The position numbers and the translations under genes were made by a program. The notes under the pieces were generated by a model. The model made no database searches, had not been told where the DNA came from, and worked only from the letters and a program-made list of their open reading frames with translations. A DNA stretch of 64,000 nt from DHVE2 group archaeon (GTDB lineage: Archaea; Thermoplasmatota; Thermoplasmata; Thermoplasmatales; Aciduliprofundaceae): contig JALVVV010000018.1 of assembly GCA_027023265.1 (NCBI GenBank), positions 62,001-126,000 of the forward strand. Reading direction: 5' to 3'. Below, piece by piece: positions 28,625 to 37,152 of this stretch. Each line of letters opens with the position of its first letter. Within the stretch, counting starts at the first letter, position 1.

Positions 28625-28947
28625 TCTTCATCACCCTCCGCGGACTCTTCCAGCACAAGTTCTATGGCTTTGGCTGGGCATTCATTTGCGCATATTCCAC
28701 ATCCCTTACAGAAATCGTAATTTATTTCAACGGTGTCAAATTTGCTCAGTGCTTCCTTCGGTGCAGCATGGGCATCCGGGGACGCAAAGTAAATAGCCGC
28801 GTCCGGGCAGAACTTCCAGCATATGTAGCAGCGAATACATTTTTCGTAGTGGATAACCGGCCTGAATGTTCTCCACCCGCCGGTCTTGTTCTCGGTGCTC
28901 GGCACCTTTGCAATTGGAGTAGGATCCTCTGGTAACAATACAGACAT
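28621..28947 (-). CDS. porD: Pyruvate/2-oxoacid:ferredoxin oxidoreductase, delta (ferredoxin) subunit
   Basis: 108 residues with two 4Fe-4S motifs, CIRCYICWKFCP and CKGCGICANECP, carrying electrons from the TPP site to external ferredoxin. A 32-residue extension precedes the first cluster, as in other PorD chains. The ATG follows directly on the porG stop (TAAATG), with GGAGGTGAT inside the last porG codons. Confidence 0.94.
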   Translation of the reverse strand: MSVLLPEDPTPIAKVPSTENKTGGWRTFRPVIHYEKCIRCYICWKFCPDAAIYFASPDAHAAPKEALSKFDTVEINYDFCKGCGICANECPAKAIELVLEESAEGDEE

Positions 28948-29508
28948 TTAATCACCTCCCATATTTACACTCTCATACGCGTCCTTCGCCGCCTGCGCAT
29001 TCTCCTCCTGCTTTGCAGGTGCAGACTCGCGAATTGCATCCATTACCGTTTCTATCTTAACCAGCCCACTAACTCTGGCAAATGCACCCAGGATAGCAGT
29101 ATTCACTATGGGTGCGGTTTGCGAGCCGAGATGGTGCTTTATCGCAATGGTAGTTGCATCAACGGTCGCCACATTTTTAAATTTAAGCTCATCTTGCATT
29201 TCTTCAGGACTCTTTACCGTATTAACCAGCACGTACCCGTTCTCCTTCATGCCCTTGAGAACATCCACAGCCGAAATTAGAGATGGGTCCAGAACGATCA
29301 CATAATCCGGCTCGTATATCTGATACTTTGCCCTTATTGGTTTCACATCCATTCTCGTGAACGCGGTCACCGGTGCTCCTCTTCTTTCCACGCCATAATA
29401 CGGGAACGCTGATACGTACTTTCCCTCCATGAAAAACGCTTTTGCGAGGATTTTTGAGGCCACAACAGAGCCCTGTCCACCTCTTCCGTGAAAACGAATC
29501 TCGTACAT
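28948..29508 (-). CDS. porG: Pyruvate/2-oxoacid:ferredoxin oxidoreductase, gamma subunit
   Basis: 186 residues beginning [21 protein letters not shown], with [18 protein letters not shown] and VLDPSLI, typical of POR gamma. GGTGAT 4 nt before ATG 29508 sets the start; the open frame extends to 29538 without support. It follows a small Cys-containing protein after 45 nt. Confidence 0.94.
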   Translation of the reverse strand: MYEIRFHGRGGQGSVVASKILAKAFFMEGKYVSAFPYYGVERRGAPVTAFTRMDVKPIRAKYQIYEPDYVIVLDPSLISAVDVLKGMKENGYVLVNTVKSPEEMQDELKFKNVATVDATTIAIKHHLGSQTAPIVNTAILGAFARVSGLVKIETVMDAIRESAPAKQEENAQAAKDAYESVNMGGD

Positions 29509-29553
29509 TCTATCACCACGGGATAATTGCGTTATCATATTTATTGCCTTTCC

Positions 29554-29775
29554 TCACTCAAGCTTTTCTCCACATATCCCCCAGCACTTTCTGTTTCTAC
29601 CGCATGCTTCCTCTATTCTCTCGCTCCACAGCCGCAAATCATCTATCCCATACTTTTTTTCAAATTTTTTTCCTACGGAGTTCACCAGTACCACAAAACC
29701 GTCATCTTCTTCTTTTAACACTTCTCCAAAGGCAAGCTCTGGAATAACATAAACTTTCTTTCCTTCATACGCCAT
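29554..29775 (-). CDS. Small cysteine-containing protein, unknown, leading the POR operon
   Basis: 73 residues. The first 45 form an all-beta, SH3- or KOW-like pattern (KKVYVIPELAFGEVL, DDGFVVLVNSVGKKFEKKYG). The end has three cysteines (ACGRNRKCWGICG) that could bind metal. GGTGAT precedes the ATG. It lies 45 nt before porG on the same strand and may be co-transcribed, suggesting a link with the oxidoreductases. I do not recognise the family. Confidence 0.65.
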   Translation of the reverse strand: MAYEGKKVYVIPELAFGEVLKEEDDGFVVLVNSVGKKFEKKYGIDDLRLWSERIEEACGRNRKCWGICGEKLE

Positions 29776-29805
29776 TCAATCACCGCCGAGTAATTGCAAT
29801 GAAAA

Positions 29806-29877
29806 TTAAAAATGTTGCCACACAAAAATGTAAATCTTCCGAGCATTGCTCAAAAATGTACCGTCACATTAAAATGT
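29806..29877. promoter_or_regulatory. Four copies of (A/T)AAAATGT between divergent genes
   Basis: The octamer AAAAATGT occurs at 29808-29815, 29824-29831 and 29852-29859, and TAAAATGT at 29870-29877. All are in the same orientation in the 123-bp space between the POR operon and the disulfide reductase gene. The last copy overlaps the probable TATA box of the plus-strand gene. They may be binding sites of a regulator acting on one or both units. Confidence 0.35.
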
Positions 29878-29898
29878 GGGCACATATATCACCCAACC

Positions 29899-31179
29899 AT
29901 GATTGCGATTATCGGACTTGGAACAGGAGGGCTTTACGCGGCAAGATGGATAGCAATGCATCGCAGAAGCGAAAAAATTGTCATCATTGAAAAAAGGGAT
30001 TACGAAACATATTCACCATGCTCGATTCCAATGGTTGTGGAAGGGAAGATTAAACCGGAAGATATTGTGCATCCATTTCCAAGAAGCAGAAATGTTGAAA
30101 TACTGCTCTCTCACGAAGCCGTGGAGATAGACCCTTTGGAAAAGAAAATAAAAGCAAAAGACCTAAAAACAGGGGAGATAAAGGAAATAAAATATGACAG
30201 GTTAATATACGCCCCGGGAGCAAGGCCGTGGGTACCCCCGATAAAAGGTGCCGATAAAAAAGGAGTGTTTACAGTACGCACTGTGGAAGACGCTGTGGCA
30301 ATAAGCAAATATGCCGAAAACGCGAAAAAAGCGCTCGTGGTGGGAGCTGGAGCAATAGGAGTTGAAATGGCACATGCTCTGAGAATGAGAAATTTAGAGG
30401 TGACCATCGTGGAGATGATGGAACATGCCTTTCCAACAGCCATAGACAGGGACATGGCAAAATACGTTGATGAGAAGCTCATGGCTGAGGGAATTATCAC
30501 AAAATACGGAGCAAGGGTGGAGGAAATCACCGGCAACGAAAGAGTTAGCGGGGCAATAATAAACGGAGAAAAAGCGGATTTTGATATGGTAATAATGAGC
30601 ACGGGTGTTAGGCCTGAATCATCTCTTCTAAAAGGCAAAGTAAATTTAGATGAACGGGGATTCATATTAGTGGATGAAAAAATGAGAACATCTGATGAGA
30701 ACATTTATGCAATTGGCGACTGCGTGAGGACCCCGTATGGAGTCATACAACTGGCAACAACCGCACTTAACCAGGCAATAGTGGCGGCAATCAATGCAAC
30801 CGGGGGCGAGGCAGTATTGAAAAAACCCAACGGAGCTTTTGTATCCGCGTTTGGAGATTACGAGGTGGCCAGCGTTGGTACATCTGGAAAAATCACGGGC
30901 AGGGGTTGGAGTCGTCTGAACCCGTACAGTAACGAGAAAATAGTCATGAAAGTATTTGTGGATGAAGATGGAACAATAACGGGAGCTCAGGCAGTTGGAA
31001 AGGGTGCATCTTCAAGAATAGATATTGTTTCGGCGCTCATGAGAAATGGTGGAAAAATCTGGGACCTTGCGTACATGGAGAAAACATATTGCCCGGAAGT
31101 TTGCGAGCTCTACGACGTGATTAAAATAGCGGCTGAAAATGCCATGCGAAGAATGAAAATAGAAAAATACGAGGTCTGA
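29899..31179 (+). CDS. FAD-dependent CoA-disulfide reductase / NAD(P)H oxidase-like protein
   Basis: 426 residues from ATG 29899 (MIAIIGLGTGGLYAARW). The FAD Rossmann motif is at the N-terminus, a single redox Cys41 sits in YSPCSIP, the NAD(P)H motif VVGAGAIGVEMAH is near 150, and YAIGDCVRTP binds the flavin. The C-terminal dimerisation domain completes the fold. One active-site cysteine fits CoA-disulfide reductase or peroxide/oxygen-reducing NADH oxidase; sequence alone does not separate them. A longer frame back to 29812 lacks support. It is divergent from the POR operon. Confidence 0.85.
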   Translation: MIAIIGLGTGGLYAARWIAMHRRSEKIVIIEKRDYETYSPCSIPMVVEGKIKPEDIVHPFPRSRNVEILLSHEAVEIDPLEKKIKAKDLKTGEIKEIKYDRLIYAPGARPWVPPIKGADKKGVFTVRTVEDAVAISKYAENAKKALVVGAGAIGVEMAHALRMRNLEVTIVEMMEHAFPTAIDRDMAKYVDEKLMAEGIITKYGARVEEITGNERVSGAIINGEKADFDMVIMSTGVRPESSLLKGKVNLDERGFILVDEKMRTSDENIYAIGDCVRTPYGVIQLATTALNQAIVAAINATGGEAVLKKPNGAFVSAFGDYEVASVGTSGKITGRGWSRLNPYSNEKIVMKVFVDEDGTITGAQAVGKGASSRIDIVSALMRNGGKIWDLAYMEKTYCPEVCELYDVIKIAAENAMRRMKIEKYEV

Positions 31180-31229
31180 GGAAAAATTTTTATTCTTTAA
31201 AATAATACACTTGTAAGAGGTGGTTTAAA

Positions 31230-31604
31230 ATGCCAATTCTCAACAAGAAAAAGATCAAGCACACCGAAAGTTATAAAACCAGGGAGCCAAGAAAATATAT
31301 TGATTTGAATGAGTACGATACGGGAATGGATGCGGCCGCCACCGGTCCTGTAATAAGAGTTGCCGAGATTTATCGCTATGAAGATGTGAGAAAACTCTCG
31401 GATATAATTTATAACGGTGACGTTCTCATGATTGATTATTCATCCATCGCTAACGATGATCTCACTCTTAGAAGAATAATAAGCGAGTTGAAGAGCATAG
31501 CGAAAGACGTGAATGGAGACGTTGCAGGTATCGGAAGGAGCTTTCTTGTAGTTACCCCGACAGGTATGAAGATTTCCAGAAAGAAAATTAAGGGGCTCTC
31601 CTGA
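31230..31604 (+). CDS. sepF: Archaeal SepF-like cell division protein
   Basis: 124 residues: a short basic N-terminus (MPILNKKKIKH) that may target the membrane, an acidic linker, and the SepF core (GDVLMIDYSSI, LKSIAKDVNGDVAGIG, FLVVTPTGMKI). SepF anchors FtsZ to the membrane in many archaea. AGAGGTGG precedes the ATG. A short T-rich stretch after the stop separates it from the convergent NAD kinase gene. Confidence 0.88.
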   Translation: MPILNKKKIKHTESYKTREPRKYIDLNEYDTGMDAAATGPVIRVAEIYRYEDVRKLSDIIYNGDVLMIDYSSIANDDLTLRRIISELKSIAKDVNGDVAGIGRSFLVVTPTGMKISRKKIKGLS

Positions 31605-31607
31605 TTT

Positions 31608-32699
31608 TTATTCCAATTTCATCATTTTGTATTTTCCATAACCTACGAGTACACGATAATAGCCCCTCAAAAAATCGCCTTCTTCAATGTCCATTTTCAG
31701 TTTGGGGATGGAAGATATTTTTAATGGCGTAGCCACGATAATTATGTTTTCCTTGCCTATTCTCCTCAAGACCTCGATGCTTATTTGCTGGTTACCTCTG
31801 CCGAACACAAATCCCTGTGTCCCAATCGGAGTAACAACAAGCTTTGCTCTTGGATACCTGTCCAGCAAATCTAAAATTCCCCTTTCATCCAAATCCACAC
31901 CCACAAGATGCCCGTTGAAATAAGCATCCACGCCCAAGAGCGTTTTATTCACTCCCAATTTCTCCGCAATTTTCGCAGTTGTGGTTCCGGCACCAAGTAT
32001 GTAAAGGGTATCCGGCTCAACAATCTCGGAGAAGTATTCCCCTATAACCTCCTTATCTTCCTCGTCTTCATAGCCGTACTCCGTCTTGCTGCTCTGCACC
32101 AAGCTCTCAACGTACGGGGTTTTTGCAAATCCGAAGAGCTTTATCTTCAATGTATTGCGCCGGTATGCATCTTCATCAATATCTAAAATTTCAGCGTCCT
32201 TAATTTTAGTTTCCCCAGTTATGTATCTGTAAACAAGCTCTCCGCATGAAGCAGGGGTATTGCAAAAAACTGCGGAGTACATCTTAACTCCACTCGGTAC
32301 CCCTACTATCAAAACCGAAGACCCCACCACATCTGCAACATCTCTTGCAGTACCATCCCCGCCAACAAATATTATCAGTTCCGCCCCGTTTTTCACCATA
32401 TTCCTGGAAGCATTTTGCGTATCCTCACGACTTGTATTTTCTGGAGCATCATAAATAACCCGATATGCAAAACCGCACTCTTTCACAAAATCTTCACCCA
32501 TATCGCCACTGGGAACGAGAAAAACAATATCTTCAACTTTAAAGGATTTGAGAGTTTTTAAAAACTGTCGGGCCCTCTCTGGGGCGACTGGCTTGGCACC
32601 GCGCCTAATTGCTTCTTCGTAAACACCGTCTGTACCTTTCAACCCAACTCTACCGCCCATTCCTGCAATGGGATTAACTAAAAATCCTATTCTTTGCAT
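31608..32699 (-). CDS. ATP-NAD kinase family protein (COG3199 type)
   Basis: 363 residues. It begins RIGFLVNPIAGMGGRVGLKG and carries the kinase motif FVGGDGTARDVAD near residue 100, a LGVDAYFNGHLVGVDL segment and VTPIGTQGFVFGRGNQQ. The family phosphorylates NAD or is related to it by fold; the activity here is unproven. The start overlaps the end of ksgA by 26 nt, with GAGGTGGTGA as Shine-Dalgarno site. Confidence 0.85.
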   Translation of the reverse strand: MQRIGFLVNPIAGMGGRVGLKGTDGVYEEAIRRGAKPVAPERARQFLKTLKSFKVEDIVFLVPSGDMGEDFVKECGFAYRVIYDAPENTSREDTQNASRNMVKNGAELIIFVGGDGTARDVADVVGSSVLIVGVPSGVKMYSAVFCNTPASCGELVYRYITGETKIKDAEILDIDEDAYRRNTLKIKLFGFAKTPYVESLVQSSKTEYGYEDEEDKEVIGEYFSEIVEPDTLYILGAGTTTAKIAEKLGVNKTLLGVDAYFNGHLVGVDLDERGILDLLDRYPRAKLVVTPIGTQGFVFGRGNQQISIEVLRRIGKENIIIVATPLKISSIPKLKMDIEEGDFLRGYYRVLVGYGKYKMMKLE

Positions 32700-33393
32700 C
32701 TTTCACCACCTCGCAAATTTGCTCGGGCGTTAGCTCTTCAACCCGTTTATCGCCGTAAACAACCTCGCCCAACACATTCCTTATTTTCTTGCGCCTCTGC
32801 TGAAAAAGCAGGCGAACCACGGTCTCCAGCAATTTTTTATCCTCGCAAAATCTGGGATTTCTTAAAATCTTAACAATCGCAGAATCCACCTTCGGTACTG
32901 GCCTGAAATTGCCCCTTTTAACTATTTTCAAAATCTCGGCGTATCCATAGTAATAGGTCATAACACTCAATCTCCCGTATTTTTTTGAGCCCGGAGACGC
33001 AACCATGCGCTCGCCAAACTCCTTCTGAACCATCAAAACGCCTTCAGAAAAATTGCAATCCAATAACTTAAACAGAAGAGGTGAAGAAATATGGTATGGG
33101 AGATTAGCAACTACCTTCGTGAATCTCGGAAATTCTAATTTGAGTGCATCCCCGCATAATAATAACAGAATTCCTTCTTTAATTTCCCTTTTAAACTTAA
33201 CATTCAGGTACTCGCAAAGTTCCCCATCAATTTCCACTGCCACAACCTTTCCAAGTTTCACAAGTCTCTCGGTAAGAATCCCACGCCCCGGTCCAATTTC
33301 CAGAATTATATCTGCTGGTGTCACCCTAACACTATTCACAATAAAATCCGCTATGTTTCCGTTTATCAGAAAGTTCTGGCTGTATCGAGGCAC
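32674..33393 (-). CDS. ksgA: 16S rRNA adenine dimethyltransferase KsgA/Dim1
   Basis: 239 residues from GTG 33393: MPRYSQNFLING, SAM motif EIGPGRG (32-38), the NLPYHISSPL catalytic motif and the RPVPKVDSAIV segment. It dimethylates the two adenines of helix 45 in 16S rRNA. The open frame extends 33 nt upstream, but an AATATTTAA-type box (33411-33423) is centred 24 nt before the GTG, so a leaderless GTG start fits better and matches the family N-terminus. Confidence 0.95.
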   Translation of the reverse strand: MPRYSQNFLINGNIADFIVNSVRVTPADIILEIGPGRGILTERLVKLGKVVAVEIDGELCEYLNVKFKREIKEGILLLLCGDALKLEFPRFTKVVANLPYHISSPLLFKLLDCNFSEGVLMVQKEFGERMVASPGSKKYGRLSVMTYYYGYAEILKIVKRGNFRPVPKVDSAIVKILRNPRFCEDKKLLETVVRLLFQQRRKKIRNVLGEVVYGDKRVEELTPEQICEVVKDAKNRIFS

Positions 33394-33410
33394 AAAGAGG
33401 TATACTCGCA

Positions 33411-33423
33411 AAATATTAAAAAG
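33411..33423 (-). promoter_or_regulatory. TATA box of ksgA
   Basis: The minus strand reads CTTTTTAATATTT, centred 24 nt upstream of GTG 33393. It lies inside the upstream extension of the frame, which argues against that extension. Confidence 0.5.
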
Positions 33424-33451
33424 CAATGCAAAGAATTTGCGATCTAAATTT

Positions 33452-34000
33452 TTACTTTGCCACGAAAATCTTGTACTTTTCGTATCTGTGCTGCAGCTCG
33501 TAAACTATGCGATTTGCTATGAGCTTCTCGGGATGATGGGGCAATTTTACCCTCTCTGAAAGGTCTTCAAATGACTTGAACGGCCCCTTTTTCCTCTCAT
33601 CCAATATTGCCCACATGGTCTTCTTCCCAAGTCCCGGGAGAAGTTCCAGCATGTGCAATCTCGTGGTTATCGGACCAGCTTCGTTGAAAAACTTCAGGAA
33701 GAAATCTTCTCTGGCCTTGATTATTTCTTCAAGGACGTAAGGAAGCTCGGCCTTGGCCGCGTTTGTGAGCTCGTCAAAAGCAATTCTGCGCTTCACATGA
33801 AGTATTTTCTCCCTTTTGTCCTTATCCTTTCCTATATACACCCGCTCTCCAATAATTAGAGAGACGTTAGGCTTGGGGATAAGCTCAAATAACTTGAACT
33901 CAGTTTCACCGATTGCTATGGCAAGAGGAGTTCTCTTAAAGCTTTTTTCTTCAATCCTTCCCTGAGGTAAAAAATCCAAAACATATGCATAATCTTCCAA
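33452..34000 (-). CDS. DUF655 protein, predicted RNA-binding (COG1491)
   Basis: 182 residues: an N-terminal OB-like part (YAYVLDFLPQGR) and a C-terminal helix-hairpin-helix region (LELLPGLGKKTMWAILDERK, then FKSFEDLSERV). DUF655 genes are commonly found next to rpl21e, rpo4 and ksgA in archaea, as here. The function is not established. It starts 13 nt after rpo4. Confidence 0.9.
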   Translation of the reverse strand: MEDYAYVLDFLPQGRIEEKSFKRTPLAIAIGETEFKLFELIPKPNVSLIIGERVYIGKDKDKREKILHVKRRIAFDELTNAAKAELPYVLEEIIKAREDFFLKFFNEAGPITTRLHMLELLPGLGKKTMWAILDERKKGPFKSFEDLSERVKLPHHPEKLIANRIVYELQHRYEKYKIFVAK

Positions 34001-34013
34001 CTTTCACGCCCCC

Positions 34014-34331
34014 TTAAATGTATTTAGCCACAATGTCCAGAATTTCCTTTATTTGCTCAGGGGGAAGAACTATCTTCTCTTTGGCGTATATGGCTCGCAC
34101 CTGGTCGGGACTGGTGGGCAGTATGTCCGCTATTTTCACGGCATGTCTCTCATCAACGAAATCAAGAGCCATTAGCTCGTCCACCAGCTTTAGAGTATCA
34201 TCGAGGCTGAGCACCACAAACTCTTCCGCATGACCCAGGGCTGCTTTTTGCAAAGGGCTAAGCTCTTCCCTTTTCTCATTTTCTTTTATAAGAATGTCCT
34301 TTACCTCCGCCAAGGTAAGGTACCTTCTCAT
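34014..34331 (-). CDS. rpo4: RNA polymerase subunit Rpo4 (F)
   Basis: 105 residues from ATG 34331 (MRRYLTLAEVKDILI), with the helical HRDC-like core LVDELMALDFVDERHAVKIADILPTSPDQVRAIYA of Rpb4 homologues. It pairs with Rpo7 in the stalk of RNA polymerase. The frame extending to 34382 would run into rpl21e and is rejected. It lies directly after rpl21e. Confidence 0.93.
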   Translation of the reverse strand: MRRYLTLAEVKDILIKENEKREELSPLQKAALGHAEEFVVLSLDDTLKLVDELMALDFVDERHAVKIADILPTSPDQVRAIYAKEKIVLPPEQIKEILDIVAKYI

Positions 34332-34332
34332 T

Positions 34333-34638
34333 TTACTGCACCTTCTCGACGGAAATCTTCCTGAGATGCACAGGATGCACAATCAGGATTTTCTCAAGGC
34401 CACCATCCTTTATCTTGAGCTTGTAGCAATCCCCCTGCATACCCACTATGACTCCAGTCCTTCCCTGGAACCTGTGGTGCGGAAATCCGTAATGCTCCGA
34501 GGGGTTTATAACCACTGCAGCGTAATCGCCCTCTTCAAACTTGGCAAGGTACCTTCTGATTGGAGGAAGGCCTTTCTCCCTTACCTTTTTGGTCATCTTC
34601 TTTCTCGAATTTGCCCTTGGACCATGTGACATCTTCAT
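34333..34638 (-). CDS. rpl21e: 50S ribosomal protein L21e
   Basis: 101 residues with SHGPRANSRKKMTKK, the basic IRRYLAKFEEGDYAAVVINPS and HHRFQGRTGVIVG typical of L21e. AAGGTGG 5 nt upstream selects ATG 34638 rather than the longer frame to 34659. It is the first gene of the L21e-Rpo4-DUF655 set. Confidence 0.96.
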   Translation of the reverse strand: MKMSHGPRANSRKKMTKKVREKGLPPIRRYLAKFEEGDYAAVVINPSEHYGFPHHRFQGRTGVIVGMQGDCYKLKIKDGGLEKILIVHPVHLRKISVEKVQ

Positions 34639-34861
34639 AGGAACCACCTTAAACTGCAAGGGTATAAAATATTTACCATATATAACTTTTCCTTGGCTTC
34701 AGGGAAAAATAGATTTGTTTATTAAAAAATTAATGTTTTTTGGAAACTATGATACAAACTAAACTGCCTTATCTCTAATTTACCACTATAGTGAAAATAA
34801 AAACACCACGGACCATAAGAGCATCGACACCTTTAAATCGTTATGCTCATTCAGGAACTTC
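34639..34861. other. Divergent intergenic region between rpl21e and moaA
   Basis: About 220 bases, AT-rich. Near its left end an A/T box (ACCATATATAAC, about 34674-34685) can drive rpl21e. Near its right end CTTTAAAT (34831-34838) is centred 27 nt before the GTG of moaA. I saw no gene in it. Confidence 0.5.
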
Positions 34862-35800
34862 GTGAAAGACAGATACGGTAGAGAAGTTAAGAGCATAAGG
34901 GTATCGGTTACCGAGAGATGCAATTTAAAGTGCTTTTACTGTCACAGGGAAGGAGAGTGGCACGAACACGTAAATGAGATGAAACCCGAAGAAATTGAAA
35001 GAATATTGAGAATTGCCAGAAGACTGGGAATAAGAAAGGTTAAATTCACAGGAGGGGAACCTCTTGTTCGAGGGGATATTGTGGATATTGTGAGCAGGGC
35101 ATCGGCAATAATGGATAAAGATGTCTCCCTTACAACTAACGGAACTCTTTTAAAAAAATATGCAAGAGAGCTTAAAGATGCTGGGTTGATGAGAGTAAAC
35201 ATAAGCCTGGATACATTGAGAGAAGAGAAATATCTCAGGATTACGGGATTGCCCCTGCTAAAGAATGTCATTGACGGGATATACGAAGCTGTGGAGCTAT
35301 TCAACCCGGTTAAACTGAACTTCGTTTTAATGAAAGGCTTGAACGATGATGAGGTGGAAGACCTGATTCGCTTCTCCTCGGATACAGGAACCGTCCTTCA
35401 AATAATAGAGCTGGAAGCACCCGTGGAGAGAGAAAAGGATGATTTCTTCAGAAAGTATCATCTAAATCCAAAATTCATAGAGGAGCATTTAGAGCAGGTT
35501 GCGGAAAGGGTTGTGTACAACGAGCTACATCACAGAAAAAGATTTGTATTTGATTTTTCAGGTAAAAAAGCAGAGGTGGAAATAGTGAGACCCATGCACA
35601 ACAGCGAATTCTGCATGAACTGCACCCGCATAAGACTTACAAGTGATGGAAAGCTAAAACCATGTTTGCTAAGAGATGATAACTTGGTGGAGCTTCTATC
35701 ACCTATGAGAAATGGAGCGAACGATGAGGAACTTCTTGAATTATTCAAAAGAGCAATCATGCTACGAGAACCATACTGGAAGCCAGAAAACTTAAAATGA
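34862..35800 (+). CDS. moaA: GTP 3',8-cyclase MoaA-like radical SAM protein
   Basis: 312 residues. The radical SAM motif CNLKCFYC (C20, C24, C27), the KFTGGEPLVR strand, ISLDTL and a second cluster motif (FCMNCTRIRLTSDGKLKPCL) near the C-terminus are all present. It makes the first intermediate of molybdopterin/tungstopterin from GTP. The family usually ends in GG; this protein ends NLK and lacks the di-glycine tail. It starts at GTG 34862 with the TATA box CTTTAAAT 27 nt upstream. Confidence 0.9.
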   Translation: MKDRYGREVKSIRVSVTERCNLKCFYCHREGEWHEHVNEMKPEEIERILRIARRLGIRKVKFTGGEPLVRGDIVDIVSRASAIMDKDVSLTTNGTLLKKYARELKDAGLMRVNISLDTLREEKYLRITGLPLLKNVIDGIYEAVELFNPVKLNFVLMKGLNDDEVEDLIRFSSDTGTVLQIIELEAPVEREKDDFFRKYHLNPKFIEEHLEQVAERVVYNELHHRKRFVFDFSGKKAEVEIVRPMHNSEFCMNCTRIRLTSDGKLKPCLLRDDNLVELLSPMRNGANDEELLELFKRAIMLREPYWKPENLK

Positions 35801-35822
35801 TAGGATACCATGGCAAGAAGCA

Positions 35823-36626
35823 ATGAAAATAACCCTTGACTCGACCCTGCTGCTTATGCTAATTTTTCTGTTTATAATCATTGCAGTAGAGGTAGGTACT
35901 CTGAAAATAGATTACACGATAATATATCCCAACTACCATCCAGAGGTGGAAGCCCCACCGGGATCGCAGGTTGCTTATGGAAACTACTCATGGATTTTCA
36001 TATCTCTTTTTTACGGTATAATTGTGGTTGGAATTATAGGGGCAATACTGATGCGCAGAAAGTTGAAAGATAGGATTTTGGAAGATGTAATATCCAATCT
36101 TATCGCTCTTGTAATAACAGTTGGCATATTTATGGGAGTGATTTTCCTTTCAAACAAGGTTAGCATAAACACAGGTGGAGAAAGTGCAAAACCGGTGGGC
36201 GGATTTCCCGTCAGCCTGGTTATTTTTTACGCAGCATTCATATTCATGATTGGTGTTTTATTCTACGCGATTCTGAGAAACATCAAAGTTGAGAAAAAGG
36301 AAATAGTAGAGAAAAAAGATGCGAAAAAGTACGTAGAACAGGCAATATACTCCGTAAAGTTAGGCGAAGATGTCCGCAGTTCCATACTGAAAGCATACTT
36401 GGAGCTGGAGAGGATGATTAGAGATATGAGAGCATCTGAGAAAAGGCATTACACTCCCAGAGAATTTGAAAGATTTATCATAGAAAATTTCAAAGTTTCC
36501 AGAGAGCCTGTGGAAAAGCTTGTGGGTCTCTTTGAAACTGCAAGGTACAGCACTCATGTGATGACAGAAGGGCAGAGAAACGAAGCCCTAAAAGCTCTGG
36601 AGGTCATAAAAAATGAAATATCTTAA
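35823..36626 (+). CDS. Membrane protein with DUF4129-like C-terminal domain
   Basis: 267 residues. It has an N-terminal hydrophobic helix (9-26), further membrane helices at about 58-76, 95-115 and 130-152, then a cytoplasmic helical domain (ILKAYLELERMI, HYTPREFERFI, VEKLVGLFETARYSTH) matching DUF4129. These domains accompany MoxR, DUF58 and transglutaminase-like genes. It is first gene of a five-gene operon and overlaps the next by 14 nt. Confidence 0.75.
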   Translation: MKITLDSTLLLMLIFLFIIIAVEVGTLKIDYTIIYPNYHPEVEAPPGSQVAYGNYSWIFISLFYGIIVVGIIGAILMRRKLKDRILEDVISNLIALVITVGIFMGVIFLSNKVSINTGGESAKPVGGFPVSLVIFYAAFIFMIGVLFYAILRNIKVEKKEIVEKKDAKKYVEQAIYSVKLGEDVRSSILKAYLELERMIRDMRASEKRHYTPREFERFIIENFKVSREPVEKLVGLFETARYSTHVMTEGQRNEALKALEVIKNEIS

Positions 36627-37152
36627 ACTAATCGGAAAATTCATCATTTATGCCGTGGTACTCATAATAATCATAGCGGGAGTAACACTTTTGATGGGTA
36701 TATCGCTCGGCATAGACATATACCTTCTTTACATTTCAATCCTTGCAGTACTGTATTTTCCCATACTATTCATAAAAGACGCATGGCCCAGAGAGACGAA
36801 GAAAGGATATGATGACCCGGAGATAATAAAAGACAATGATGTTAAAGTGGCCAATGACATCGCTCATTTTAAAGATATCGTGAACAAAGCGATAAATGGC
36901 AGTCCCATAGCCCAGAGGGATGTGGAGATGCGCCTTCTGAACATGGTAGATATAGATCTGAAAATCCGCTTCGGACTCAGCAACAAAGAGTTAACGGCCA
37001 ACATGGAAAACGGCAAGTTTTTAAAGAAGTATATGGGAAGTGCGGGAGAGGTTGTTGCCAGAATTTACAGGAGAAGGCATGACCTTACAAACCCCGTGCC
37101 AGGGGATAAGTTCAAAAAGGAGATTGAGGCAATTTTGGAGGCGATAAGATGA
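36613..37152 (+). CDS. Membrane protein, unknown, in the MoxR/DUF58 operon
   Basis: 179 residues: two membrane helices (about 7-29 and 33-55) followed by a charged, helical cytoplasmic domain of 120 residues (DIAHFKDIVNKAINGS, EMRLLNMVDIDLKIRFG). Proteins like this sit between the DUF4129 protein and MoxR in archaeal clusters. It overlaps both neighbours. I do not recognise a named family. Confidence 0.7.
   Translation: MKYLKLIGKFIIYAVVLIIIIAGVTLLMGISLGIDIYLLYISILAVLYFPILFIKDAWPRETKKGYDDPEIIKDNDVKVANDIAHFKDIVNKAINGSPIAQRDVEMRLLNMVDIDLKIRFGLSNKELTANMENGKFLKKYMGSAGEVVARIYRRRHDLTNPVPGDKFKKEIEAILEAIR

Noticed and set aside
29812-29898. N-terminal extension of the disulfide reductase
   Set aside because: The added 29 residues precede the FAD motif, which normally starts at the N-terminus, and they would cover the promoter and the repeated octamers.
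34660-34861. Small RNA gene between rpl21e and moaA
   Set aside because: No C/D or H/ACA boxes or stable stem could be pointed to. The region is explained by two divergent promoters.
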